From positions 1-21,413 of the IMG/VR virus record IMGVR_UViG_3300040751_001544: 21,413 nucleotides of DNA. One strand, given 5' to 3'. A program made the translations under genes and the position numbers. Below the pieces are notes generated by a model, which was not told the DNA's origin, made no database searches, and was given only the letters and a program-made list of their open reading frames with translations. Below are positions 13,755-20,994 of the stretch, in pieces; position 1 is the first letter of the stretch; each line of letters begins with the position of its first letter. The DNA comes from a virus.

Positions 13755-15920
13755 TTAAGCAACCATTTCGATAAACTGTGACAATAACACTCGTGATGTC
13801 TTACGCTGTGCATTTGCCTTCTTGAATGCGGTACGGATTGCACCAACCTTTGCATCATCCGCAACTTCAATCGACGTGTTTGAAACCTCAAGGTTCTTGC
13901 CACCCTGAATCGCAAAGAACTTGCTATAACCACAGTTAGGAATCGTGGTGAACTTGTTCTTCTTGAGTTCTTCAGTGAACTTGTTGAACTGTTCGTAAGA
14001 AAGACCTGCACTACGGAGATCAGACATTATCGAACGTTTGTTCTGTGGAAGGATACGGTATCCAATCGCATTCGAACCAGTGTGGTCTTGAAACATTTCA
14101 AGCAGTGCCTTAGTGTATCCGTTACGATCTTGAAGACGATACTGTTTCTTGGTCACTGGGTCAATAAACTTGACGATATTGTCACGACCAGTTAGGTGCC
14201 ATGTCGGAACGTTGGTATTAATCTTTCCTTCTTTGTAAGTAGAAGGAATGCTACACTCGATTGGGTGACTATCACCATCTGTTAGGAACACATTGTTCAC
14301 GATATCGAGACGGTTAGACTTCCGGAACTCTTTGGTGATCTGCATACCTGCCATGATTGCATCGTCCAGAGGTGTTCCCCCAAGGAAGAATTGATATGGC
14401 AAGTGGTAAGACACATCTTTTGAGTAGTTCTGTCCGATTGCAAGAAGCATCTGTGCCATCTTGGTGAACTCAGAACGGTTCATCTTGTTATTGAAGAACT
14501 CCATCAAACGGAACCCTGTCTTGTATTGGAGTGTGTTCACACTAACAGTATTTGCTAAAGTATTTGCCATTTCGGTGAAACGATCAGAGAACGCATACAC
14601 ACGGTATGGGATGTTGACTTGACGACAGAACATCACAAGGTTCAACAACTGATCAATCGTAGGTTTCATGTGCTTGTGCATTGAACCAGACCAATCGAGG
14701 TACAGTACCATACCGTGGTTCTTACCTTCTGGAGTCACAGACATCTTGCGGAAGATGTCGTCAGAGAACTTGTAGTTGTTCATCTTTACTGGACAGATAA
14801 CACCAGTCTTTGCGAGAGTCGTGCGAGCATACTCAGATGCTTTCTTCTTCATCTCGAACTCTTTGACCATGTAGTTCACAGACTTCTTGTTGTTTACTTG
14901 GAACTCTTTCCACAGTTTCTCACCATATTCTGCAAGGTGTGCTTTGGGTGTTCCGTAACAAGATGGGTTTGCACCATAACCCATAACTGTTTTGTAATCG
15001 ATAATCAAGTCATCAATCTTGTTTGTGTTTAGACGCAGGTTAAACACCTTGGTGTCACCATCATCACCAAACTCTTTGCGGATGTTATTGTGAAGTGCTT
15101 CTTCAGTCTTAGAGATTGGATCAGTTGAATCTAGTTGATCTTCAATCTCTCCCTCACCCTCTTCTTCAGAAGGATCAAACTCATCCTCTTCTTCATCGGC
15201 ATCTTCATCAGTGTCTGCGCTTTGCGACTCGTTGCTTTCTTGCTCCTCATCACCATCGTTATCCATCTCCCAATCATTCTGATTGTAACCGTCAGTCTCG
15301 ACCTCTTCGGTTTGATCTTGACCTTCTTCCATCATTTGTTGTTGTTCTTCTTCTTGCTTCTCAAGTTCTTCTTCTTTCTTTGCTTTCTCTTGAGCAAACA
15401 AACGATCAGCAATATCTACCACTTCTTCCCAAGTAGCACAATCACGAATTTCGTTGATCCATGGAAGTTCGTCTTTCTCAATACGGACTCCAGAAGTTTC
15501 ACCTAACTTGAAGTAAGTATTTATGCGGTCAATCAGATCGAACTCATTGATCTCATCGAGGTTCGCACCAAAGAAACCATCTGCAAATAGTTTGCGATAA
15601 CTCTTGATAAAGTTTCGACGCAGACCGGGGTACTTGTTCTGAATCATACGTTCGATACGTGCATCTTCGATTACGTTAAGGAAAGACTTATACGCACGTC
15701 CACGGTCACACACAGCATCGTGCCAACCGTCTTCTGGAGTGTAGAGTGCGTGACCAACCTCGTGACCGATGAAGTGATCGTAGTTGTCACCTGTAAGGTC
15801 TTCCCACAGTGGCAGTGTTAAAACACGGTCACGGACGTTGAAAGACGCAGTAGGTGCATTCTCGTGCACAACAGTAATGTTCTCTGTTGCGAGTAGTTTT
15901 GCTAGAATGTCTTTTTGCAT
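13755..15920 (-). CDS. CobT-like zincin plus VWA-domain protein
   Basis: A 721-residue protein in three parts. The N-terminal domain has a zinc-peptidase signature HEVGH (residues 53-57) and NVIEDARIE (82-90), which supplies a possible third ligand and resembles the equivalent part of CobT. Residues about 176-265 are a very acidic, low-complexity linker. The C-terminal VWA domain has a complete MIDAS: DWSGS (409-413), GGTP (514-517, Thr516) and TDGD (547-550). This layout fits the VWA subunits that pair with MoxR/CobS AAA ATPases, and the CobS-like partner is encoded downstream. Bacterial CobT is part of cobaltochelatase; here an intact HExxH raises the option of real proteolysis. GAGAGG precedes the ATG. 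A sigma70-like promoter lies upstream. Confidence 0.85.
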   Translation of the reverse strand: MQKDILAKLLATENITVVHENAPTASFNVRDRVLTLPLWEDLTGDNYDHFIGHEVGHALYTPEDGWHDAVCDRGRAYKSFLNVIEDARIERMIQNKYPGLRRNFIKSYRKLFADGFFGANLDEINEFDLIDRINTYFKLGETSGVRIEKDELPWINEIRDCATWEEVVDIADRLFAQEKAKKEEELEKQEEEQQQMMEEGQDQTEEVETDGYNQNDWEMDNDGDEEQESNESQSADTDEDADEEEDEFDPSEEEGEGEIEDQLDSTDPISKTEEALHNNIRKEFGDDGDTKVFNLRLNTNKIDDLIIDYKTVMGYGANPSCYGTPKAHLAEYGEKLWKEFQVNNKKSVNYMVKEFEMKKKASEYARTTLAKTGVICPVKMNNYKFSDDIFRKMSVTPEGKNHGMVLYLDWSGSMHKHMKPTIDQLLNLVMFCRQVNIPYRVYAFSDRFTEMANTLANTVSVNTLQYKTGFRLMEFFNNKMNRSEFTKMAQMLLAIGQNYSKDVSYHLPYQFFLGGTPLDDAIMAGMQITKEFRKSNRLDIVNNVFLTDGDSHPIECSIPSTYKEGKINTNVPTWHLTGRDNIVKFIDPVTKKQYRLQDRNGYTKALLEMFQDHTGSNAIGYRILPQNKRSIMSDLRSAGLSYEQFNKFTEELKKNKFTTIPNCGYSKFFAIQGGKNLEVSNTSIEVADDAKVGAIRTAFKKANAQRKTSRVLLSQFIEMVA

Positions 15921-15946
15921 AGGTGTTACCTCTCATTTACAGAACC

Positions 15947-15975
15947 AGTGTAATCGATTCTTTGGAGTAGGTCAA
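15947..15975 (-). promoter_or_regulatory. Sigma70-like promoter upstream of the CobT-like/SH3/CobS-like unit
   Basis: On the minus strand TTGACC (15975-15970) is followed after 17 bases by TACACT (15952-15947). The -10 hexamer is poor, but the ten bases AAGTGTTGAC ending in the -35 core are identical to those of the promoter at 2445-2455. It lies in the 108-base gap between the methyltransferase and the CobT-like gene. I saw no clear GC-rich terminator in that gap. Confidence 0.6.
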
Positions 15976-16028
15976 CACTTAAATGCAAAAAAGTTAAGAT
16001 TATTTTGTTATAAACATAGAACTAAAAG

Positions 16029-17159
16029 TTATAAGGGCAGGGTAGCACCAAGTGTTCTCTTGCCTTCAATGATACCTTCAATACGACTCTCAACCAGTTT
16101 CACATACTCTGAATTGAGTTCGCACAGAATCGAGTTACGATCATGTAGATACGCAACACCTGCTGTCGTACCCGAACCACCAAATGGATCAAGCACTGTC
16201 CCACCCTCTGGACAACCTGCGAGAATACAGGGTTCGATCAGTTCTGGAGGGAATGTCGCAAAGTGAGCACCCTTGAATGCCTTTGGTGGTACAGTCCACA
16301 CACTACGCTTATTTGCTGTCTCATAGGACTTCTGGAGTCCACTGTGCGGTTGTAGTCCTGTACCTGCGTTATGGTACTTACCATTCGTTCTATCACGAGT
16401 TCCCCAATCCTGCTTGACAGGAACTTTGATTGCCTCATGATCGTAGTAGTAACTCTTTGATTTACTTAGCAAAAAAATGTACTCGTGTGCTTTCGTACAA
16501 CGATCACGGACTGACTCTGGCATCGGGTTTGGTTTGTTCCAGATGATGTCCTGTCGTAGATACCAACCGTCTGCTTGTAATGCGAATGCTACTCTCCAAG
16601 GAATGCCAATCAAGTCCTTTGGTTTGAGTCCGATTTCATTTGCCTTAACAGGTCTCAGATTGCCTTCAGTCGTCCCCTGACTTGTAGACTGTTTGGTATT
16701 CTCACCTGCATTTGATGTACCGTCTGCATTACGATTCTTACCAGAACCTGCATACGAATCACCAAGGTTCAACCAGACTGTGCCATCATCCTTGAGCACA
16801 CGACGAATCTCACGAAACAGTTTGACCAGATTGTCACAGAACTCTTCTGGCGTTTCTTCCAATCCGAACTGCGAGTCCTCACGAACTGCACCGCACTTCT
16901 TACACTCGTCCTTGTAGATAGCATCACCGACTGCGTGACCCTTGTCATCCATTCCCTTGTGACCAGTTGATGTTGAGTCACCAACCTTAGAGTCTCGCAT
17001 GTGATTACATTCTGGATCACCACCTACCCACTTGCCAGTGCCGTAGTCTCGTAATCCAAAGTATGGTGGTGATGTCACCACCGTGTTCACACTCTGATCG
17101 GGGAGAGACTTGATCGTCTCACGATTATCCCCAACCAGAACATCATAAGTTACTTTCAC
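16029..17159 (-). CDS. DNA methyltransferase, N4/N6 beta-class
   Basis: A 376-residue amino-methyltransferase of the N6_N4 family. The catalytic motif IV comes first, TSPPYFGLRDYG (residues 29-40), and the AdoMet motif I comes late, DPFGGSGTTAG (324-334), the permuted order of the beta class. TSPPY is most often seen in N4-cytosine enzymes, but N6-adenine cannot be excluded. An insert at about 45-95 carries C51, H53, C86 and C89, which could bind zinc. It starts with GTG at 17159, overlapping the HNH gene stop as GTGA with AGGA seven bases upstream. No restriction enzyme of the classical type is next to it, although a small HNH protein is. Self-protection of phage DNA is a likely role. Confidence 0.88.
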   Translation of the reverse strand: MKVTYDVLVGDNRETIKSLPDQSVNTVVTSPPYFGLRDYGTGKWVGGDPECNHMRDSKVGDSTSTGHKGMDDKGHAVGDAIYKDECKKCGAVREDSQFGLEETPEEFCDNLVKLFREIRRVLKDDGTVWLNLGDSYAGSGKNRNADGTSNAGENTKQSTSQGTTEGNLRPVKANEIGLKPKDLIGIPWRVAFALQADGWYLRQDIIWNKPNPMPESVRDRCTKAHEYIFLLSKSKSYYYDHEAIKVPVKQDWGTRDRTNGKYHNAGTGLQPHSGLQKSYETANKRSVWTVPPKAFKGAHFATFPPELIEPCILAGCPEGGTVLDPFGGSGTTAGVAYLHDRNSILCELNSEYVKLVESRIEGIIEGKRTLGATLPL

Positions 17160-17473
17160 TTCTTTTTCCTGTTTTTGTTTCTGCGAACTCTTTTAGTTGC
17201 AGACCAAAGTTGCATTCCAGATTTTTCAAGTTCATGTATTTTTTCGTGACACCCTCTACACACTGGAATCAAATCGGTGGAAATGTTTTCCTTTCCCAAT
17301 CTTTTATAGGTGCGATGGTGCAAATCTAAACTTTCATTCGCACCACAACAATAACAAACCCATTTCCCCTCTTTAGTGTATGTTTTGTAAAGAGAAGAAC
17401 TGTAAAACTTTCTTCTCTTTCTTTGCCATGCCTCAGATTTTATGTAAGCATAGTAATCAACATACGAACTCAC
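17156..17473 (-). CDS. HNH endonuclease-like protein, 105 residues
   Basis: A small basic HNH nuclease. The motif is well formed: CYCCGA (two zinc cysteines, about residues 40-43), LDLHHRTYKRLG with the catalytic His pair (about 49-60), and PVCRGCHEKIH (about 70-80), in which the second zinc pair and the last His fall. The C-terminus is rich in Arg and Lys, consistent with DNA binding. HNH proteins in phages act as homing nucleases, packaging nucleases or restriction-type enzymes. Its start is a GTG overlapping the upstream stop as GTGA, and it overlaps the downstream methyltransferase in the same way. This coupling argues that it is part of the cassette and not a free-standing homing gene inserted by chance, but both remain open. 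Confidence 0.87.
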   Translation of the reverse strand: MSSYVDYYAYIKSEAWQRKRRKFYSSSLYKTYTKEGKWVCYCCGANESLDLHHRTYKRLGKENISTDLIPVCRGCHEKIHELEKSGMQLWSATKRVRRNKNRKKK

Positions 17474-18246
17474 TTATCGTATCCCATTTCCTTACGAATC
17501 TTAGTTGCTGAGATATCATGAATCTCATCAGTGAATACTTCTTGCTCGATCTTGTATCCTACATCGCGTCCATAAGTAATGTTAACGACATTCGGCACGA
17601 GCATGATTGTGTACTCATTGTTATAAGTATACCCATACTCACTCAACTTTTCAATGATTTTTTCTTTCACAAACTCGAAATCAAATGGGTTAGAATCGTT
17701 CCAACCTTGACAATCTCGTACTTGGATTGCAACTTGCCCTGTCTTGGCAAGTGCACGTTCAAATAGTGCAAGGTGTCCATCATGGAATGGTTGCCACCGT
17801 CCAAGCATCTGAGTCGTTTCCTTTCTCCAACTGAATGGTTGTAGATGCTCAGAGATCAACTGTGATTGTCCATCAGATTCCATCACCTCAAAACGAAAAT
17901 CAATGCCATCTAGATCTGGATATTCAAACACTTTGTTTGTATCTTCATACCTCCCTTCTTCAATAGTATCCATAAACACAACTACATTTGCATCCACAAT
18001 TTCCCGCAGTGCTTGTGTAGGACAAACAAAGTCAAGGATTGCCCACTGCTTCTTAGAGTCCTTTCCAAGTTGCTTCATGCGTTCTGCTTGCCGACGACGG
18101 CCCATCTCAGAGAAATCCCAATCGTTGAACATCTCACGTACTTGATCTGCATTATAGTGATCTGCATCCAACTTCTTAGACAGTTTGTTTGCAATAGTCG
18201 ACTTTCCCGAACCGGGTAGTCCAAATATAAGTATAGTCTTTGCCAT
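17470..18246 (-). CDS. Bifunctional P-loop kinase / HxGH nucleotidylyltransferase fusion
   Basis: A 258-residue fusion of two nucleotide enzymes. The N-terminal half has a Walker A GLPGSGKST (residues 9-17) and a DADHYNADQVREMF pattern that resembles adenylylsulfate-kinase (CysC) and related small kinases. The C-terminal half has the nucleotidylyltransferase signature GRWQPFHDGH (149-158, with H155 and H158) and the second motif ISATKIR (245-251), close to the GRFQPxHxGH and ISSTxIR motifs of NadM/NMN adenylyltransferases. Together it could phosphorylate a small molecule and then join it to a nucleotide, as in NAD salvage or activated-sugar synthesis. The substrate is not determined. AAGGA precedes the ATG by five bases; the TAA stop of the upstream methyltransferase is nine bases before the ATG. 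Confidence 0.82.
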   Translation of the reverse strand: MAKTILIFGLPGSGKSTIANKLSKKLDADHYNADQVREMFNDWDFSEMGRRRQAERMKQLGKDSKKQWAILDFVCPTQALREIVDANVVVFMDTIEEGRYEDTNKVFEYPDLDGIDFRFEVMESDGQSQLISEHLQPFSWRKETTQMLGRWQPFHDGHLALFERALAKTGQVAIQVRDCQGWNDSNPFDFEFVKEKIIEKLSEYGYTYNNEYTIMLVPNVVNITYGRDVGYKIEQEVFTDEIHDISATKIRKEMGYDK

Positions 18247-18254
18247 AAAATTCC

Positions 18255-19505
18255 TTAACCTAATTTATAAATCGGTTCAATAAAGTTTAACTTCTTACCA
18301 TTGATACGATACTGATCAGATTCTTTCTGACCAGAAGGTCTACGTGCTAACTTCATACCAACAATCGAATCAATTCCATAACGTGCACGGATATCATCTT
18401 CAATGCGATATCGTTTGTTTTTGACAACAGGGTCTACGATATTCACCATCACACTATCACACACGTCTTTCATCGAGTCCATTACTGGGTAGAAAAAATT
18501 GTCTCTCCAACCGTCATACTCACCATAACGTTTCCATGACTGATTACCTTCACATGACTGCCCCTCTGCATATTTCTCAATACCAAAGTATGGTGGTGAT
18601 GTAAACATCAAATCATATTGCTGACCAGTCACCACTTTCCAATCAATATCTTCAGCAGGTTTGTTGTAGATACGCACACGTTTATTACCAACTACTTCAA
18701 ACCAATCACCGTGGTCTTCAAACTTCACTTCTACAGGAAATAGATTCTGATTAAGAATTTCTTCATATGCAAGGCATTGCTTTTTGTACAATTCATAAGA
18801 CGCAGTATTAGGGTCACACCCAAGATAATCGTTTGCCTTTGATGTGTAGAACCCTGCAAGACGGTCCCCCCAACCACAAGAGATGTCAATCACTTTCTTG
18901 ACAGCATAGTGGTCATACACAACCTTTGCGACAACAGGTTTAAATTGAGTAGCAACATAACCACTTAGTCGAAACATCGCACGATATTTGTGCTGATCAA
19001 TAGGATCTTGTTCGTTTACAAAATCCCTCCACATATAAAGAAATAATGATCTGAATTGTTTTCCGTGTGGGTCATTCCATATTTCATAATTTGATGGTTT
19101 GCTATGGTAACCACAAGTATATCTGTTATCACAGTGAAAGTGATTACTCACATCATTCAGTGCATGTCCGGCATTAATGATGTATTCAACATCAACTTCT
19201 TCAGAAAATTTGTTACGAACTGTTTCTCTTATAAAATCAGTCGTAATGCTTTTATTAATATCATATTGCTGTAGTTTCTGAAAAGACGACACCATATCTT
19301 CATGCGTAGGTCTTGCAATAGGAATCTTTGGTTTGAATCTATCAATGTACCTAGCAAACGCAGGGATAATTTTATCAACTCCAGGCTTTAACTCACCTTC
19401 TTTTGTGTGTTCTGCGCATAAAGATTTCCATTCGTCATATCCAAACATAGGAATGCCAAATTCATTATTTGCATGCTCTGAAATGATATCATCAATTTTT
19501 TTCAT
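18255..19505 (-). CDS. Second DNA methyltransferase-like protein, 416 residues
   Basis: A 416-residue protein with an AdoMet-binding motif I, DISCGWGDRLAG (residues 207-218), followed by D231 in LGCDPNT and a later catalytic motif IV, FTSPPYFGIEKY (301-312). The order, motif I before motif IV, differs from the other methyltransferase in this window. About 200 N-terminal residues precede the catalytic core; they include a Cys/His-rich stretch CDNRYTCGYH (125-134) and may recognise the target. The region after motif IV (YGEYDGW...F) resembles other phage N-methyltransferases. AAGGTGA lies four bases ahead of the ATG at 19505, and the PLP gene ends three bases before. The base modified cannot be told from sequence. 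Confidence 0.8.
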   Translation of the reverse strand: MKKIDDIISEHANNEFGIPMFGYDEWKSLCAEHTKEGELKPGVDKIIPAFARYIDRFKPKIPIARPTHEDMVSSFQKLQQYDINKSITTDFIRETVRNKFSEEVDVEYIINAGHALNDVSNHFHCDNRYTCGYHSKPSNYEIWNDPHGKQFRSLFLYMWRDFVNEQDPIDQHKYRAMFRLSGYVATQFKPVVAKVVYDHYAVKKVIDISCGWGDRLAGFYTSKANDYLGCDPNTASYELYKKQCLAYEEILNQNLFPVEVKFEDHGDWFEVVGNKRVRIYNKPAEDIDWKVVTGQQYDLMFTSPPYFGIEKYAEGQSCEGNQSWKRYGEYDGWRDNFFYPVMDSMKDVCDSVMVNIVDPVVKNKRYRIEDDIRARYGIDSIVGMKLARRPSGQKESDQYRINGKKLNFIEPIYKLG

Positions 19506-19508
19506 TGA

Positions 19509-20330
19509 TCACCTTATGTAATTACTATTCCCTACCACCCAAAAACAAGAAGTCTCATTTGGATCTAGAATTTGTTCCATCATTTCATACGATTTTGATT
19601 CATAGATCATATCCAATTCGAACCCCACATTTTTCCTCAACAGTTTGTTGTATGCATAGTTTCCGGTGCGATATTCATATCTGTACTCCCATACTGGAAG
19701 TTCTAGATTTTTATGCACATCCTTTGTTCTATCATATCCAAAAGGTTGAAGTGCCACGATTTTGAATTTCTTATCATATAGTTTAACACCTTCCAGTATT
19801 CCTGTCAATGTAACACCACTTCCTACGGGGATATACAATGTATCACAATCAACGTTCTGCACTTGTTCTGCTATTTTTCCAATAATTGAAGAACGATATT
19901 TTTGTGCGGCATAACCAAACAACACTTTGAACATAGGTCTAGTATCTGCAAGTTTGTTTAAGTTTGAGTATAACACATTGTTGAACCCCTGAGTCTCACT
20001 TAAAACCACCATCTCAGATCCAAGATCGTGGCACATTTTCATTGCCTTTCTTTTGAGTGCTTTTTCAACAGTGGTGTTTCCAAAACCAATAATTGAATTT
20101 AGACCAAATTCCTCTGCGACTTTAGATACAATTACTGCCTGTGGTGAATGGATCGAGCTTGCGGTTGAGATTGTCGAATCGCATTCATTTTTAATATAAT
20201 CTAAATTAGTTTCAATTAGATCACGGCATTGTCGAATTTTTCCACCTGTAACAAAGTCAGACCCGTAGGGTGCGTACAGATCTTCCCTCTTAAACAGGAT
20301 AGAATTATATTCTTCTACAGGTGTAATCAT
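19509..20330 (-). CDS. Fold-type II PLP-dependent enzyme, ACC deaminase/cysteine desulfhydrase-like
   Basis: A 273-residue PLP enzyme of the tryptophan-synthase-beta fold. The N-terminal FKREDLY...GGKIRQCRD (residues 13-37) carries K31 in a 'GGK-x-R' context where related enzymes bind PLP. STASSIHSPQAVIVSKVAEEFGL (55-77) matches the substrate-binding 'SNHxxQ..A.A...LGL' region, and PVGSGVTLTGILEG (168-181) is the glycine loop for the PLP phosphate. The ending FWVVGNS resembles the C-terminal strand of ACC deaminases and D-cysteine desulfhydrases, and the protein is a little short (families are usually 320-340). It may act on an amino acid or an amino-acid-like group. No clear ribosome site is seen before the ATG; the Api92-like stop is nine bases upstream. 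Confidence 0.75.
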   Translation of the reverse strand: MITPVEEYNSILFKREDLYAPYGSDFVTGGKIRQCRDLIETNLDYIKNECDSTISTASSIHSPQAVIVSKVAEEFGLNSIIGFGNTTVEKALKRKAMKMCHDLGSEMVVLSETQGFNNVLYSNLNKLADTRPMFKVLFGYAAQKYRSSIIGKIAEQVQNVDCDTLYIPVGSGVTLTGILEGVKLYDKKFKIVALQPFGYDRTKDVHKNLELPVWEYRYEYRTGNYAYNKLLRKNVGFELDMIYESKSYEMMEQILDPNETSCFWVVGNSNYIR

Positions 20331-20339
20331 ATATCAACA

Positions 20340-20993
20340 TTATGCCTCTTCTCTACTTTCCTTAATAAATTTAATTGCTTCACTAACACCATCATCATTC
20401 ATTTCTGAAATGTACTCATACAAAAACTCACGGTACTCTTCTTCTGCTTCATATGACTCGTCTAGCATGTCCCCATCTTCATCACATTTCCACTCATCAT
20501 TACTTTCGTCCCAATGTTCTTTGAGATGGGGATACTTAGCAAACATACCTTCACGGATCTCTTCATCGTCATCTTCACAACCATCTTCCAGTTCAGAACC
20601 CGAATATACAGACCAACCAATAAAGTTTGGCATTTCGTCTTCGTATCTAATAGATGTTATCATATTTGGGTCCAGTTCCGCAAGTGTTTCTAGCAATTTA
20701 ACTAAACCACTTTCTGGAGGTGACCATGCTGAGTCTGTCATTAAGTGCGGGGTTTCTGTTTCTAGACTAATATCACTATCTTCGATGTAACACCATTTAG
20801 GGCCTACATGCTCAGTTGTCCAACTGTATTGTTTCACATCTTCGTATGTAGTATCACCTTCTACAAACATGTCTGCGAACCACCGTCGACCATAGTCCAT
20901 TTCTTCGCAACGATTAAACATTTCTACTAACTTTGCTTTTGCGGCATCGTTGATCTCAACAAACTCAATATATGAGTGTACATTATTTGCCAT
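20340..20993 (-). CDS. Acidic Api92/YubB-like ferredoxin-fold protein
   Basis: A 217-residue protein. The start MANNVHSYIEFVEIND, the WTTEHVGPKWCYIED segment (about residues 58-72) and TDSAWSPPESGLVKLLETLAE (about 86-106) resemble the YubB/Api92 'ferredoxin-like' family found in phages and plasmids, whose function is unknown. The C-terminal half is strongly acidic (ELEDGCEDDDEEIREG at 133-148 and a second run near 165-190), which may mimic nucleic acid or bind a basic partner. AGGAG sits seven bases before the ATG, inside the last codons of gp46; the two genes are one base apart. Membership in the family is from pattern only. Confidence 0.7.
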   Translation of the reverse strand: MANNVHSYIEFVEINDAAKAKLVEMFNRCEEMDYGRRWFADMFVEGDTTYEDVKQYSWTTEHVGPKWCYIEDSDISLETETPHLMTDSAWSPPESGLVKLLETLAELDPNMITSIRYEDEMPNFIGWSVYSGSELEDGCEDDDEEIREGMFAKYPHLKEHWDESNDEWKCDEDGDMLDESYEAEEEYREFLYEYISEMNDDGVSEAIKFIKESREEA

Positions 20994-20994
20994 G

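Noticed and set aside
13718-13757. Possible weak sigma70 promoter (TTGCTT, 17 bases, TATACA) after the CobT-like gene
   Set aside because: Both hexamers match poorly and the -35 would overlap the end of the CobT-like gene. Read-through from the upstream promoter explains expression as well.
15116-15506. Two overlapping plus-strand frames rich in Leu, Phe and Pro
   Set aside because: These are antisense shadows of the acidic linker in the CobT-like protein. They look like membrane proteins only because of the GAA/GAG bias.
15512-15520. CATAAATA late-box-like sequence on the minus strand inside the CobT-like gene
   Set aside because: Within coding sequence and not followed by a gene start, so probably chance.
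15976-16028. Possible terminator after the first methyltransferase
   Set aside because: There is a six-T run on the minus strand and AT-rich inverted repeats (TTATAA), but no GC-containing stem next to the T-run, so I do not call it.
20410-20790. Ser-rich plus-strand frame of 126 residues
   Set aside because: It is the antisense of the acidic codons (GAA/GAT) of the Api92-like protein, which read as Ser/Phe-type codons on the other strand.
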